Origin: an uncultured Paludibaculum sp.
Lineage (GTDB): Bacteria; Acidobacteriota; Terriglobia; Bryobacterales; Bryobacteraceae
Assembly (NCBI RefSeq): GCF_963665245.1
Contig: NZ_OY762268.1
Location: forward strand, 372,001 to 436,000
Direction: 5' to 3'
DNA: 64,000 bases
Shown one piece after another: positions 1 to 8,023 of the stretch (its first letter is position 1; every line of letters starts with the position of its first letter). The notes below the pieces were generated by a model that did no database searches, had not been told where the DNA came from, and saw nothing but the letters and a program-made list of their open reading frames with translations. A program made the translations under genes and the position numbers.

Positions 1-6
1 AACTTT

Positions 7-759
7 ATGGCGGAAGAAGTCTGTCCCATCTGCGGTGGCCTGGGTTGGAAGATCCTGGAGAAGGACGGCCTGTCGGCAGCGCAACGTTGTGAGTGCAGGA
101 CCGATTCCCGCAGCGACTCCCTGTGGAAACGGGCACGGATTCCAGCCAACTACCTGGGTGACCGCTTCGACAACTTTTCCGACCGCGGATCTCCGGAACT
201 GCGCATGCTGCAACTCCAGTTGTCGCGGTACTGCCAGGAGTTTCCGGCCGTCGATCCGCCGGGGCTGCTCTTTATCGGCGAGCCGGGCACGGGCAAGACT
301 CACCTCGCCGTAGCGGTGTTGCAGCGGCTGATCGAAGCCGGCCACGAAGGCATCTTTGTCGACTACCAGAATCTGTTGCAGCGGATCAGGGCGAGCTATG
401 ACCCGTCGTCGGGAGAGAGTCCGCGTGAAGCGTATGAGATGGCTCTGGAATGCGACATTCTGCTGTTGGACGACCTGGGCGCGCACCGTGTGACGGACTG
501 GGTGGAAGATACGGTGACGTCAATCATCACGTACCGCTGCAACGAGCGGAAACCGGTGATTGCGACCACCAATCTGCCTGACGCCGAGATGGGCGGCACG
601 CTGATCGAACGCATGCCCGAGGGCTCGCCGGCGCGGTTCGATGTGAAGACGACGCTCGCCGAGAAGATCGGGATGCGAGCCCGGTCGCGTCTGTTCGAGA
701 TGTGCAAGATCATCCGGATGCCCAAGGTGGGGGATTTCCGGGTGGCGACGCGCAAATAG
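7..759 (+). CDS. DnaC/IstB-like AAA+ ATPase
   Basis: The 250-residue protein resembles helicase loaders of the DnaC/DnaI/IstB family, which bind ATP and load the replicative helicase. A putative zinc-binding pair of motifs is at the N-terminus (Cys6/Cys9 and Cys28/Cys30). Walker A is GEPGTGKT (residues 91-98) and Walker B is ILLLDDLG (151-158). No IstA transposase lies next to it, so a cellular replication role is more likely than an IS21 helper. Only six bases precede the ATG, so its ribosome binding site and upstream partner cannot be judged. Family assignment is firm; the exact role is inferred. Confidence 0.85.
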   Translation: MAEEVCPICGGLGWKILEKDGLSAAQRCECRTDSRSDSLWKRARIPANYLGDRFDNFSDRGSPELRMLQLQLSRYCQEFPAVDPPGLLFIGEPGTGKTHLAVAVLQRLIEAGHEGIFVDYQNLLQRIRASYDPSSGESPREAYEMALECDILLLDDLGAHRVTDWVEDTVTSIITYRCNERKPVIATTNLPDAEMGGTLIERMPEGSPARFDVKTTLAEKIGMRARSRLFEMCKIIRMPKVGDFRVATRK

Positions 760-778
760 TCCAGTCCCATCCGTCCTA

Positions 779-2425
779 ATGGTCCGGCGGCTGCTTGCCG
801 ATAGAGTTGACGTGGCTCTCCGGGTGCAGCAGGAAAACCTCACCGACACTCCGTCTGAAGTGGTCCTGGAGGGGCTGCGCGCCCTCTCTCTGGTGCAGGA
901 GGCTCGGATTGTCGAGTTGCAGTACGAGCCGAAGCCGGCTTTTCGCCACCTGGCCGGGGATCCCGCGATGGCCGACTGTCGTGGCAAGCGGATCGGCATT
1001 CTCGTGGTCACCTACAACGCGGTGACGACCCTGAAGGGCGTACTGCAGCGGATTCCGCCGGCGGTCTGGCGCAATGTGGAAGAGGTTGTCATCCTGGACG
1101 ACGCCAGTCCGGACGCGACCTTTGAGCTCGCGTTGGGGTTGAAGGCGCTGCTCGACCTGCCGAAGTTGAAGATCCTGCGTCAGCAACGCAACGTCGGCTA
1201 CGGCGGGAACCAGAAGGCGGGCTACCAGTATTTCGTCGAGAAGGGCTTTGACATCTGCGTGCTATTGCACGGCGACGGTCAATACGCGCCCGAAGTGCTG
1301 GCCCGGATGTACCATCCGCTGGTCACAGGTGAGGCCGACGCTGTTTTCGGCTCGCGGATGATGAGCGAGTTCGGCGGAGCGCGCAAGGGCGGCATGCCCC
1401 TCTACAAGTACGTGGGCAACCGGATCCTCACGAACTTCGAGAACCTGGCTTTGGGCTTGAACCTGACCGAGTTCCACAGCGGCTTCCGGGCTTACAATCT
1501 GCACGCGCTGAAGCAGATCGACATGCGGCAGATGACCGATGATTTCCACTTCGACACGGAGATCATCATCAAGCTGCACCACCAGAACATGCGGATCCGT
1601 GAGGTGCCGATCCCCACGTACTACGGCGACGAAATCTGCTACGTGGACGGGCTCAAGTACGCGGCCAACGTCTACCGGGCTGTTCGACGTTATCAGGGCA
1701 CGGTCAATTCCTCGCGGCAGGCGCCTGAGTTCGCCGAGTATTACGCGCGCTATCCCATCAAAACCAGCCGTCATTCCAGCCACGACTACGCGCTGCGGCT
1801 CACGGGCCACGACAAGGACATTCTCGACATCGGCTGCGGCCACGGCTATTTTGCGTCGAAGCTCAAGGAAAACGGCCATCGCGTGACAGGCATTGATTTT
1901 CTGGAAACGCCGGCCAACCTGGACGCTCTGGAAGACTACCGCCAGATGGATCTGGACACCGGCGATATCTCAACCGTCGTGGGCGACAGGCGCTATGACT
2001 ACGTGCTGCTGCTCGATGTGCTAGAGCACCTGCGAGACCCCGAACGGCTGCTGCGCGAAGCGACCAAAGCCCTCAGGCCGGGTGGCCGGATCATCGTCTC
2101 GGTGCCGAACGTCGCCAACATCACCGTGCGGCTTCAACTGCTGGCCGGACGATTCGACTACGCGCCGCGCGGCATTCTCGACAGCACCCACTTGCGCTTC
2201 TACACCCGCAGGACGGCCCGGCGCATGATGGAAGACTGCGGGCTGAAAAGCGTGAGGGAAAAGCTGACCGTCATGCCGGTAGAACTGGCATTGGGATTGC
2301 AGCCGAAGTCACGTGTCATGCGGGCGCTGAACGCTTGCCTGGCGGTGGCCACTCGCCTGATGCCCGGACTGCTGGGCTATCAGATCATGCATGTGGCGGC
2401 GGCGGATACATCCACACATTCGTAA
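779..2425 (+). CDS. Glycosyltransferase family 2 fused to SAM methyltransferase
   Basis: A bifunctional protein of 548 residues. Residues about 70-300 are a GT-A glycosyltransferase of the dolichol-phosphate mannosyltransferase type: VVTYNA at the start of the fold, the VILDDAS segment (104-110) and HGDGQY (164-169). Residues about 345-470 are a class I methyltransferase with DIGCGHGYF (350-358), followed by a LEHL/LRPGG pattern. It probably modifies a cell-surface glycan or lipid-linked sugar. The ATG at 779 has no clear ribosome binding site. The ATG at 968, just before the GT fold and after a GGGGA, is an alternative start. The 63 residues between them have coding-like third positions but match no domain I recognise. 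Confidence 0.85.
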   Translation: MVRRLLADRVDVALRVQQENLTDTPSEVVLEGLRALSLVQEARIVELQYEPKPAFRHLAGDPAMADCRGKRIGILVVTYNAVTTLKGVLQRIPPAVWRNVEEVVILDDASPDATFELALGLKALLDLPKLKILRQQRNVGYGGNQKAGYQYFVEKGFDICVLLHGDGQYAPEVLARMYHPLVTGEADAVFGSRMMSEFGGARKGGMPLYKYVGNRILTNFENLALGLNLTEFHSGFRAYNLHALKQIDMRQMTDDFHFDTEIIIKLHHQNMRIREVPIPTYYGDEICYVDGLKYAANVYRAVRRYQGTVNSSRQAPEFAEYYARYPIKTSRHSSHDYALRLTGHDKDILDIGCGHGYFASKLKENGHRVTGIDFLETPANLDALEDYRQMDLDTGDISTVVGDRRYDYVLLLDVLEHLRDPERLLREATKALRPGGRIIVSVPNVANITVRLQLLAGRFDYAPRGILDSTHLRFYTRRTARRMMEDCGLKSVREKLTVMPVELALGLQPKSRVMRALNACLAVATRLMPGLLGYQIMHVAAADTSTHS

Positions 2426-2471
2426 CCTGCGTCCGGCGCCAGCGCTTGTCTCGCGAGTCCCGGACAGGACA

Positions 2472-2978
2472 CTACGAGCCGAGCGCACTGTCGCCGCTGG
2501 GTCCGTAGATGCTGGGGACCTTGGCGCCCATGGGGCGAAGATAGGCCGATAATTGCCCCCTGTGGTGGATGGAATGGCCTAGCATCAGCGAGAGATAGGT
2601 CATCGCCTGTGCCTTCATCATTCCGTAGAAATCAATAGTTTTGCTGATGGACTCGGCCGGCAGTGCCTTGACTGCGTCGATGGCCGGAGGCACATTGACG
2701 TCGTACCACGCCAGCACGTCGGACGGCGTCTTGATGGAGTCCGGCATGTCACCGCCAGACTCGAACGCACCCTTAATAACACCATCGAGAAAGAACTTCT
2801 CGCTGGCCACAATGTGGAAAGCCAGCCGCAGGGCGGGCATGGAATTTGGGTGTGGTTTGTAGTCCTCCTGGCCGTGCGGAATTGCGGCGATCACGGTCTT
2901 CGTTGTGTTTCTTTCCCGCTCATAGTTGGCCAGAGTGTAACCAGCGATCAGCTTGGCTTCGTCATGACTGAATGGCAT
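2472..2978 (-). CDS. DinB family protein
   Basis: A 168-residue protein of the DinB/YfiT four-helix bundle superfamily, which includes metal-dependent thiol transferases and damage-inducible proteins. A histidine in the first third (AFHIVASEKFF) and the GHSIHHRGQL segment near the C-terminus are the usual metal ligands. The final helix with HHRGQLSAYLRPMG is characteristic. It is a single gene, convergent with the glycosyltransferase gene and divergent from the following oxidoreductase gene. Substrate unknown. Confidence 0.85.
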   Translation of the reverse strand: MPFSHDEAKLIAGYTLANYERERNTTKTVIAAIPHGQEDYKPHPNSMPALRLAFHIVASEKFFLDGVIKGAFESGGDMPDSIKTPSDVLAWYDVNVPPAIDAVKALPAESISKTIDFYGMMKAQAMTYLSLMLGHSIHHRGQLSAYLRPMGAKVPSIYGPSGDSALGS

Positions 2979-3042
2979 ATCAGTAACCTCGGGATGCTAC
3001 CCATCCTGTTATATAGTATTGGCAGTCCGTAAAGGAGATGAG

Positions 3043-4347
3043 ATGAATCGCCGCCACTTCCTGATGAGCGCAGCCGCCGCGGCCCCGTTATCGGCTAGCG
3101 CCCTGGCCAGTCCGAACGACACGATCCGCGTGGCCTGCGTGGGCCTGCGAGGGCAGGGAAATAGCCACATCCGGGCCTATGAAGGGATGAAGAACGTCGA
3201 GATCGCCGCGCTCTGCGACATCGACGAGAGTGTCCTCGACAAGCGGTTGGGCGAAGTGGCGACGGCTACCGGCAAGAAGCCGGCGCGTTTCGTCGATCTG
3301 CGCAAGGTGCTGGAAGACAAGTCGATTGACGCCATTTCCATTGCCACGCCCAATCACAATCACACGCTGCAAACCATCTGGGCTCTGCAGGCGGGCAAGC
3401 ACGTCTACGTGGAAAAGCCGGCTTCGCACAACATCTACGAGTCGAAGCAGATTGTGGCGGCGACCAAGAAGTACGGCAAGATCGTGCAGCACGGTGTGAA
3501 TGCGCGCTCCACCGAGGGCCTGCGGGAAGCGGCGCAGCAGATCAAGGATGGGCTCATCGGCGACGTCTACATGGCGCGCGGCCTGTGCTACAAGTGGCGC
3601 GACACTATCGGCCGGGCGAAGCCGGAAGCGGTGCCCGCCGGTGTGAACTACGACCTGTGGCTGGGCCCAGCGCCGAAACGTGAGTTCACCAAGAACCGTT
3701 TCCACTACAACTGGCACTGGTTCTGGGATACGGGCAACGGCGACTTCGGCAACCAGGGCATCCACGAGGTGGACATCTGCCGCTGGCTGTTGGGTGTGAA
3801 GCTGCCGACCAAGGTCCACGCCATGGGCGGACACTTCATGTTCGACGACGACCAGGAGACCCCCAACGTCCTCACCGCCACCTATGAGTTCAACGAAGGC
3901 GGCAAGACGAAGATGATGGTGTTCGAGGTGCGGCACTGGATGTCGAACCACGAAGCCGGCATCGGCGAGGGCGGCAAGCGCAAAGACAGCAACACGGTTG
4001 GCAACGTCTTCTACGGCTCAAAGGGCTACATGGCCATCGACGGCTACGCCAGCTACAGGACCTACCTGGGCCGTGAAGCGGAGCCGGGTCCGGCCAAGAG
4101 CGCCGGTGGGTCGAACTGGGTGAACTTCATCGAAGCCGTCCGCGCCAACGACTATTCGAAGCTGAACGGACCCATCGAGGAAGGCGCGATGAGCGCGACA
4201 CTGATGCACCTGGCCAACATCAGCTACCGCCTGGGCCGCAGCCTGACGCTCGATCCGGTGAAGTGCGAAGTGAAGGGTGACGCCGAGGCGAACGCCATGT
4301 TCACACGCAACTATCGCAAGGGTTTCGAAGTTCCGAAGATCGCGTAG
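3043..4347 (+). CDS. Gfo/Idh/MocA family oxidoreductase, Tat-exported
   Basis: A predicted NAD(P)-dependent sugar or inositol dehydrogenase of 434 residues. The start at 3043 is preceded by AAGGAG. The protein opens with a twin-arginine-like signal (NRRHFLMSAAAAAPLSASALA) pointing to export. The Rossmann segment (VACVGLRGQGNSH) and the EKP motif (VYVEKPASHN) define the family. Such exported members are numerous in Acidobacteriota and Planctomycetota genomes. The substrate cannot be told from the sequence. It stands alone and is convergent with the anti-sigma gene. Confidence 0.88.
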   Translation: MNRRHFLMSAAAAAPLSASALASPNDTIRVACVGLRGQGNSHIRAYEGMKNVEIAALCDIDESVLDKRLGEVATATGKKPARFVDLRKVLEDKSIDAISIATPNHNHTLQTIWALQAGKHVYVEKPASHNIYESKQIVAATKKYGKIVQHGVNARSTEGLREAAQQIKDGLIGDVYMARGLCYKWRDTIGRAKPEAVPAGVNYDLWLGPAPKREFTKNRFHYNWHWFWDTGNGDFGNQGIHEVDICRWLLGVKLPTKVHAMGGHFMFDDDQETPNVLTATYEFNEGGKTKMMVFEVRHWMSNHEAGIGEGGKRKDSNTVGNVFYGSKGYMAIDGYASYRTYLGREAEPGPAKSAGGSNWVNFIEAVRANDYSKLNGPIEEGAMSATLMHLANISYRLGRSLTLDPVKCEVKGDAEANAMFTRNYRKGFEVPKIA

Positions 4348-4355
4348 AGTCCCTC

Positions 4356-4386
4356 GGGGAGCCTCGCCAGACGGCGGCGGCTCCCC
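4356..4386. terminator. Hairpin between convergent genes
   Basis: GGGGAGCC (4356-4363) pairs with GGCTCCCC (4379-4386), and an inner CGCC/GGCG pairing is possible in the loop. It lies in the 55-base gap between the stop codons of the oxidoreductase (+) and the anti-sigma gene (-). No long T-tract follows on either strand, so it is only a possible bidirectional terminator. Confidence 0.35.
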
Positions 4387-4402
4387 AACTCCTCTCTCCC
4401 CC

Positions 4403-5143
4403 CTAATCTCCAGTCACCGGCGCCACCAGGATGGGTGTGGTCGTGGGCGCCGCGGATCCGGCTTCGGGCTCGACGCTCAAGGCCAAGGCCGCTGTCGTGC
4501 CCGGCGCCAATTGGGTTTCGAAAAGATGCACGGCATTGCCCGCGTCGTCAGGCCGGAAGAGGCCGGCGGGCTTGGGATTCTGCCCCTTGGGAATGATCCA
4601 CATCTGATAGACGTGGGCTGGGTCGAGGCCTGTCAGATGGGCGCCGATCATGACGACGCCGCGCTTCGGGTTGAGGAAGTAGGACGCCCGGGGTTGGACC
4701 TCCTCCTGGCCCGCCGTTGCCAGCCGCGTGCCCGGATCGCTGAGAACCGCCAGGGCTTGCTGAATCCGCGCGGAGCGGACCTTCTGCGATTCCAGTTGGT
4801 GGCGGGCGTCGGCCAACTGCTGTTCCCGCTCGTGGTTCCGGTTACCCATCCACACAGTCAGCGTCAGCAGGCCGGTGGCGAGGCCGGCCCAGATGAACGC
4901 CCAGGCGGGTGAATGATCGCGGCCAGTCAGGGTACGCAGAACCGCACTGCGTAGAGAGCGCCTCGGGGCGAGTTCGTTGACGCTTCGCATAATCATCGAA
5001 TTCAGAACCAGCGCGCGGCGCAGGGGAGCCTGGCAGGTTTCGCAGCCTGTGTTGAGGTGCGCACCCATTTCGGCCTGTTCGTCGGGTTCGAGTAGGCCCA
5101 GCGCATAGAGTTCGAACTCTTCGGAGTAGTTGTCGCAGGTCAT
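4403..5143 (-). CDS. Anti-sigma factor, RskA-like
   Basis: A 246-residue membrane-anchored anti-sigma factor. The N-terminal zinc-binding anti-sigma domain carries the His...Cys-x2-Cys pattern (GAHLNTGCETC). A membrane helix follows (AFIWAGLATGLLTLTVW, about residues 80-97). The periplasmic half is the RskA C-terminal type (VYQMWIIPKGQNPKPAGLF). It should hold the sigma factor encoded just upstream inactive until regulated proteolysis. The two genes overlap by four bases (ATGA at 5140-5143), which indicates translational coupling. Confidence 0.88.
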   Translation of the reverse strand: MTCDNYSEEFELYALGLLEPDEQAEMGAHLNTGCETCQAPLRRALVLNSMIMRSVNELAPRRSLRSAVLRTLTGRDHSPAWAFIWAGLATGLLTLTVWMGNRNHEREQQLADARHQLESQKVRSARIQQALAVLSDPGTRLATAGQEEVQPRASYFLNPKRGVVMIGAHLTGLDPAHVYQMWIIPKGQNPKPAGLFRPDDAGNAVHLFETQLAPGTTAALALSVEPEAGSAAPTTTPILVAPVTGD

Positions 5144-5757
5144 GCCGGGACCTTCGTGTCGAGTTCATCGCGCAGAAGCTTCAAGCCCGTGCGCATCCAG
5201 GTCTTTACTGTGCCCAGGGGCTGGCTGATGCGTGCGGCGATCTCAGTTTGCGAGAGACCCTCGAAGTAGGCGAGCTCGATCACCTGGCGGTGCGTGTCCT
5301 TCAGCTTTCCGATCGCCGACCGGATCTGGCGAACCCGATCGGTGTGGATGAGCTCCTCTTCGATGGTCTGGAAGAGCGCCGGCTCGTCCATGCGATCCAT
5401 GGCGACTTCTCCCTTCCACTGCCGGCCGGTGACCGAGCGCAGATAGTCGATGGCCTGATTCCGGGCCACGGCGAGGATCCATGTGGCGAAGCCGCCCTTT
5501 TCGGGGTCGAAGAATTGGGATCGGTGCCAAACGCGGAGGAACGCCTCCTGGACGAGCTCTTCGGCAACGGCCTGGTTCCGTACCATGCGGAGGACCAGCG
5601 AATAGACGATGCGGCCATAGCGATCGTAAAGCTCAGCGGCTGCGTCGGGTTCGCGGCGTTTCAGGCGCTCCAGGAAAGCGAGGTCCTCCGGCGAACGCAA
5701 CAGGGCCGTGGCCAGAGGGACAAGGATCCACACACACATCCAAGCAAACGGTCTCAC
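5140..5757 (-). CDS. ECF RNA polymerase sigma factor, SigK-like
   Basis: An extracytoplasmic-function sigma-70 factor. Region 2 spans about residues 40-105 (DRYGRIVYSLVLRMV to ATWILAVARNQAIDYLRS). Region 4 is at the C-terminus, with the helix-turn-helix QTEIAARISQPLGTVKTWM. It pairs with the RskA-like anti-sigma factor downstream. The GTG start at 5757 gives an unusual hydrophobic leader (WMCVWILVPLATALL); a start further in, near LRSPEDLAF, is quite possible. Targets are unknown; the divergently transcribed TonB receptor gene is a candidate by position only. Confidence 0.87.
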   Translation of the reverse strand: MRPFAWMCVWILVPLATALLRSPEDLAFLERLKRREPDAAAELYDRYGRIVYSLVLRMVRNQAVAEELVQEAFLRVWHRSQFFDPEKGGFATWILAVARNQAIDYLRSVTGRQWKGEVAMDRMDEPALFQTIEEELIHTDRVRQIRSAIGKLKDTHRQVIELAYFEGLSQTEIAARISQPLGTVKTWMRTGLKLLRDELDTKVPA

Positions 5758-5846
5758 GTGGTGATTTTGCCTTTCAGGAAGCTGTACGAAATCCGATGGA
5801 AGTTGGATGTCGTAGGAGTGTGAGAAGCCGCCCAGTTTGTACGCAT

Positions 5847-5871
5847 ACGATTGTCATAATCGTGATACTAT
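5847..5871 (+). promoter_or_regulatory. Inverted repeat and extended -10 before TonB receptor gene
   Basis: ACGATT (5847-5852) and AATCGT (5858-5863) form a perfect dyad with a five-base spacer. It directly abuts a possible extended -10 element (TG at 5863-5864, TACTAT at 5866-5871). The receptor start codon is at 5888 with AAGGAA before it. No good -35 box is visible. This could be a regulator site controlling the receptor; the regulator is unknown. Confidence 0.35.
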
Positions 5872-5887
5872 GCCACAAAGGAACCCG

Positions 5888-7948
5888 ATGTACCGATTTG
5901 CTTGGATATTGGCCCTGGTGGGGACTGTGGCCGCTCAGACCCCTCCCACGGACTCGAAGCCAAAGGAGGAGACGCCCGCATTACCGGTGCTGCACCAGAG
6001 CGTCGTGGTTGTGGGCACCCCCGTGGAGGTGACCATCGACCGGCGGAATGGCGAGGTGGTCCAGAAGACGCTCTTCTCGCGGGACGACCAAATCTTCCAC
6101 ATCCTGGATGCGGGCATTAACGCCGGGCAGCATGAGGGTGGCGCGAAGAGCGTTGAGATCCGGAGGTTCGGCTTCAACCTGGATCATGGCGGCGTGAGCG
6201 GCGGCTTGAAGGTGCTGACCGATGGCGTGGGGCAGAACCAGTCGACGCAAGGGCACGGCCAGGGCTATCTCGGAAGTCTGAAAAGCCTTTCGCCGGAGTT
6301 GATCAAGGAAGTGAACCTGATCAACGGGCCTTTCAGCGCGGAGTATGGCGACTTCAGCGGTCTGGGCGTGGTGCATATCCTGACGCGCGACACGATGCCG
6401 GACGAGTTGACGTTCCGGATGCAAGGCGGATCGTACGACACGGCTCGCGGCTTCTTCTCGTACAGCCCCACGTTGCAGAAAACCGATGCCCTGTTTGCCT
6501 ACGAGGGCTCGTTCTCGAATGGGCCGTTTATTCATCCGCTGGGTTACCGTCGCGACAACGTGACGGCGAACGTGACGCGGAGGATCGACGATCGGCGGCA
6601 AGTCGCGCTGAAGTTCAACGCGGGCCGCGCGGACTCTTACTCGTCGGGGCAGTTGCCCGTGGATCAGATCGAGTCGGGCCGCCTGAACCCGTTCGACGCC
6701 GTGAATCCGACGAATGGCATCAGACAGTGGAATGGAACATTGGCCGGTTACTGGCGGCAGGAGGGCGACAACGGTCAGGTGTGGAAGGTGGACGCCTTCG
6801 TGGGGCGATCGCTCTTCGATCATTTCATGGACTTTACGTTTTATCTGAACGACCCCGTGAACGGCGATGCGTTCCAGCAGCATGACTCACGACTGCAGCA
6901 GGGCGCCAACGTGCAGTACCTGCGGCCCCACAAGCTGTTCGGAATGACGGGCTATCTCTCCACGGGTGCGAACTTCCACGCGAATCAGATCAACGTCGGG
7001 TTGTATCCGCGCGTCGACAGAGTGCCCGTTGGTGTTGCGACCCGGTCGCACGCCGACATCACGAACGGCGCGGGCTATGTCCAGGAGAATTTCAGCCTGC
7101 TGCAGGGGAAGTTGCTGTTGGGGGCTGGCCTGCGGTTCGACGAGTTCCGGTTTGATCTGGCGGACAAGGTGGATCCGTTGAGCAGTGGAGTGAGGAATGC
7201 CGGGCGTTGGCAGCCGAAGGCCAGCGCGTCGTTCACTCCGACTCACAGACTGCCGGTGACTTTGTTTGCGAACTACGGACGCGGCATCTCGACCTCTGAT
7301 GCCCGGGCCATCGTGAAGAATCCCGACATGGAGCGTGTGGCGACCACCGACTTCTCACAGTCGGGTATAGCGGTGAGGACGGGCCGGTTTGCCGCGCAGG
7401 TGGCAGGTTTCTACATTGCGCGTTCGAATGAGCAGGTGTACATCCCGGATGACGGGACCATCGAGTTCAAGGGACCCAGCCGGTCGTACGGCTTTGAAAC
7501 CAAGGCATCGGCGGAGATCAACCGGTTCGTGTCCTTGAATGGTGGCATCACGAAGGTGACAAATGCTTTCTATCTGGGCGAGCCCAGGGTGTACGTGGAC
7601 AGCGCTCCGCACTTTGTTGCGAACGCGGGCGTGACGCTATCGGGGTGGAAGAACTGGAGCGGGTCGCTGCGCATGCGGGCGATCGACCACTACCGTCTCG
7701 ATGGCGAGGATCCCTCCATTCTTGCCTCGGGCAACACCGTCTTCGATCTATGGATTTCGCGCCGGATGAGCCGGAACATCGATCTCCATCTGGGCGTGGA
7801 CAACCTGATGGACCGGTCGTATTACGAGACGCAAAACTACTTCGAGTCGAGACTGCAGGGGGAGGAGCCGATGTACCGGGTGCACGCGACTCCGGGGTAC
7901 GGGCGAACAATCACGGTCGGGATGACGTTGAAACTACGGCGGAAGTAG
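5888..7948 (+). CDS. TonB-dependent outer-membrane receptor
   Basis: A 686-residue TonB-dependent transporter. The start at 5888 follows AAGGAA and gives a clean signal peptide (MYRFAWILALVGTVAAQ). The plug domain lies at about residues 40-150 (INGPFSAEYGDFSGLGVVHI is the usual end of a plug), and the rest is a 22-strand-type beta-barrel ending in a hydrophobic strand. Its size and the lack of a carboxypeptidase-regulatory domain distinguish it from the Oar-like receptors elsewhere in the window. It lies 75 bases before a DUF885 peptidase-like gene and the hydroxyproline operon, on the same strand. Import of a peptide or amino-acid-derived ligand is therefore a reasonable but unproved guess. 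Confidence 0.88.
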   Translation: MYRFAWILALVGTVAAQTPPTDSKPKEETPALPVLHQSVVVVGTPVEVTIDRRNGEVVQKTLFSRDDQIFHILDAGINAGQHEGGAKSVEIRRFGFNLDHGGVSGGLKVLTDGVGQNQSTQGHGQGYLGSLKSLSPELIKEVNLINGPFSAEYGDFSGLGVVHILTRDTMPDELTFRMQGGSYDTARGFFSYSPTLQKTDALFAYEGSFSNGPFIHPLGYRRDNVTANVTRRIDDRRQVALKFNAGRADSYSSGQLPVDQIESGRLNPFDAVNPTNGIRQWNGTLAGYWRQEGDNGQVWKVDAFVGRSLFDHFMDFTFYLNDPVNGDAFQQHDSRLQQGANVQYLRPHKLFGMTGYLSTGANFHANQINVGLYPRVDRVPVGVATRSHADITNGAGYVQENFSLLQGKLLLGAGLRFDEFRFDLADKVDPLSSGVRNAGRWQPKASASFTPTHRLPVTLFANYGRGISTSDARAIVKNPDMERVATTDFSQSGIAVRTGRFAAQVAGFYIARSNEQVYIPDDGTIEFKGPSRSYGFETKASAEINRFVSLNGGITKVTNAFYLGEPRVYVDSAPHFVANAGVTLSGWKNWSGSLRMRAIDHYRLDGEDPSILASGNTVFDLWISRRMSRNIDLHLGVDNLMDRSYYETQNYFESRLQGEEPMYRVHATPGYGRTITVGMTLKLRRK

Positions 7949-8023
7949 CGGCACCGGATTGGGTGCTGGCGTTGGGCCTCGCTAGCGCGGTAGAAATACT
8001 AAAGCGCTTGCATGGAGGTCCAT

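Noticed and set aside
7..759. IstB helper of an IS21 element
   Set aside because: No IstA transposase or terminal inverted repeats are visible; the gene stands as a DnaC-like ATPase at the window edge.
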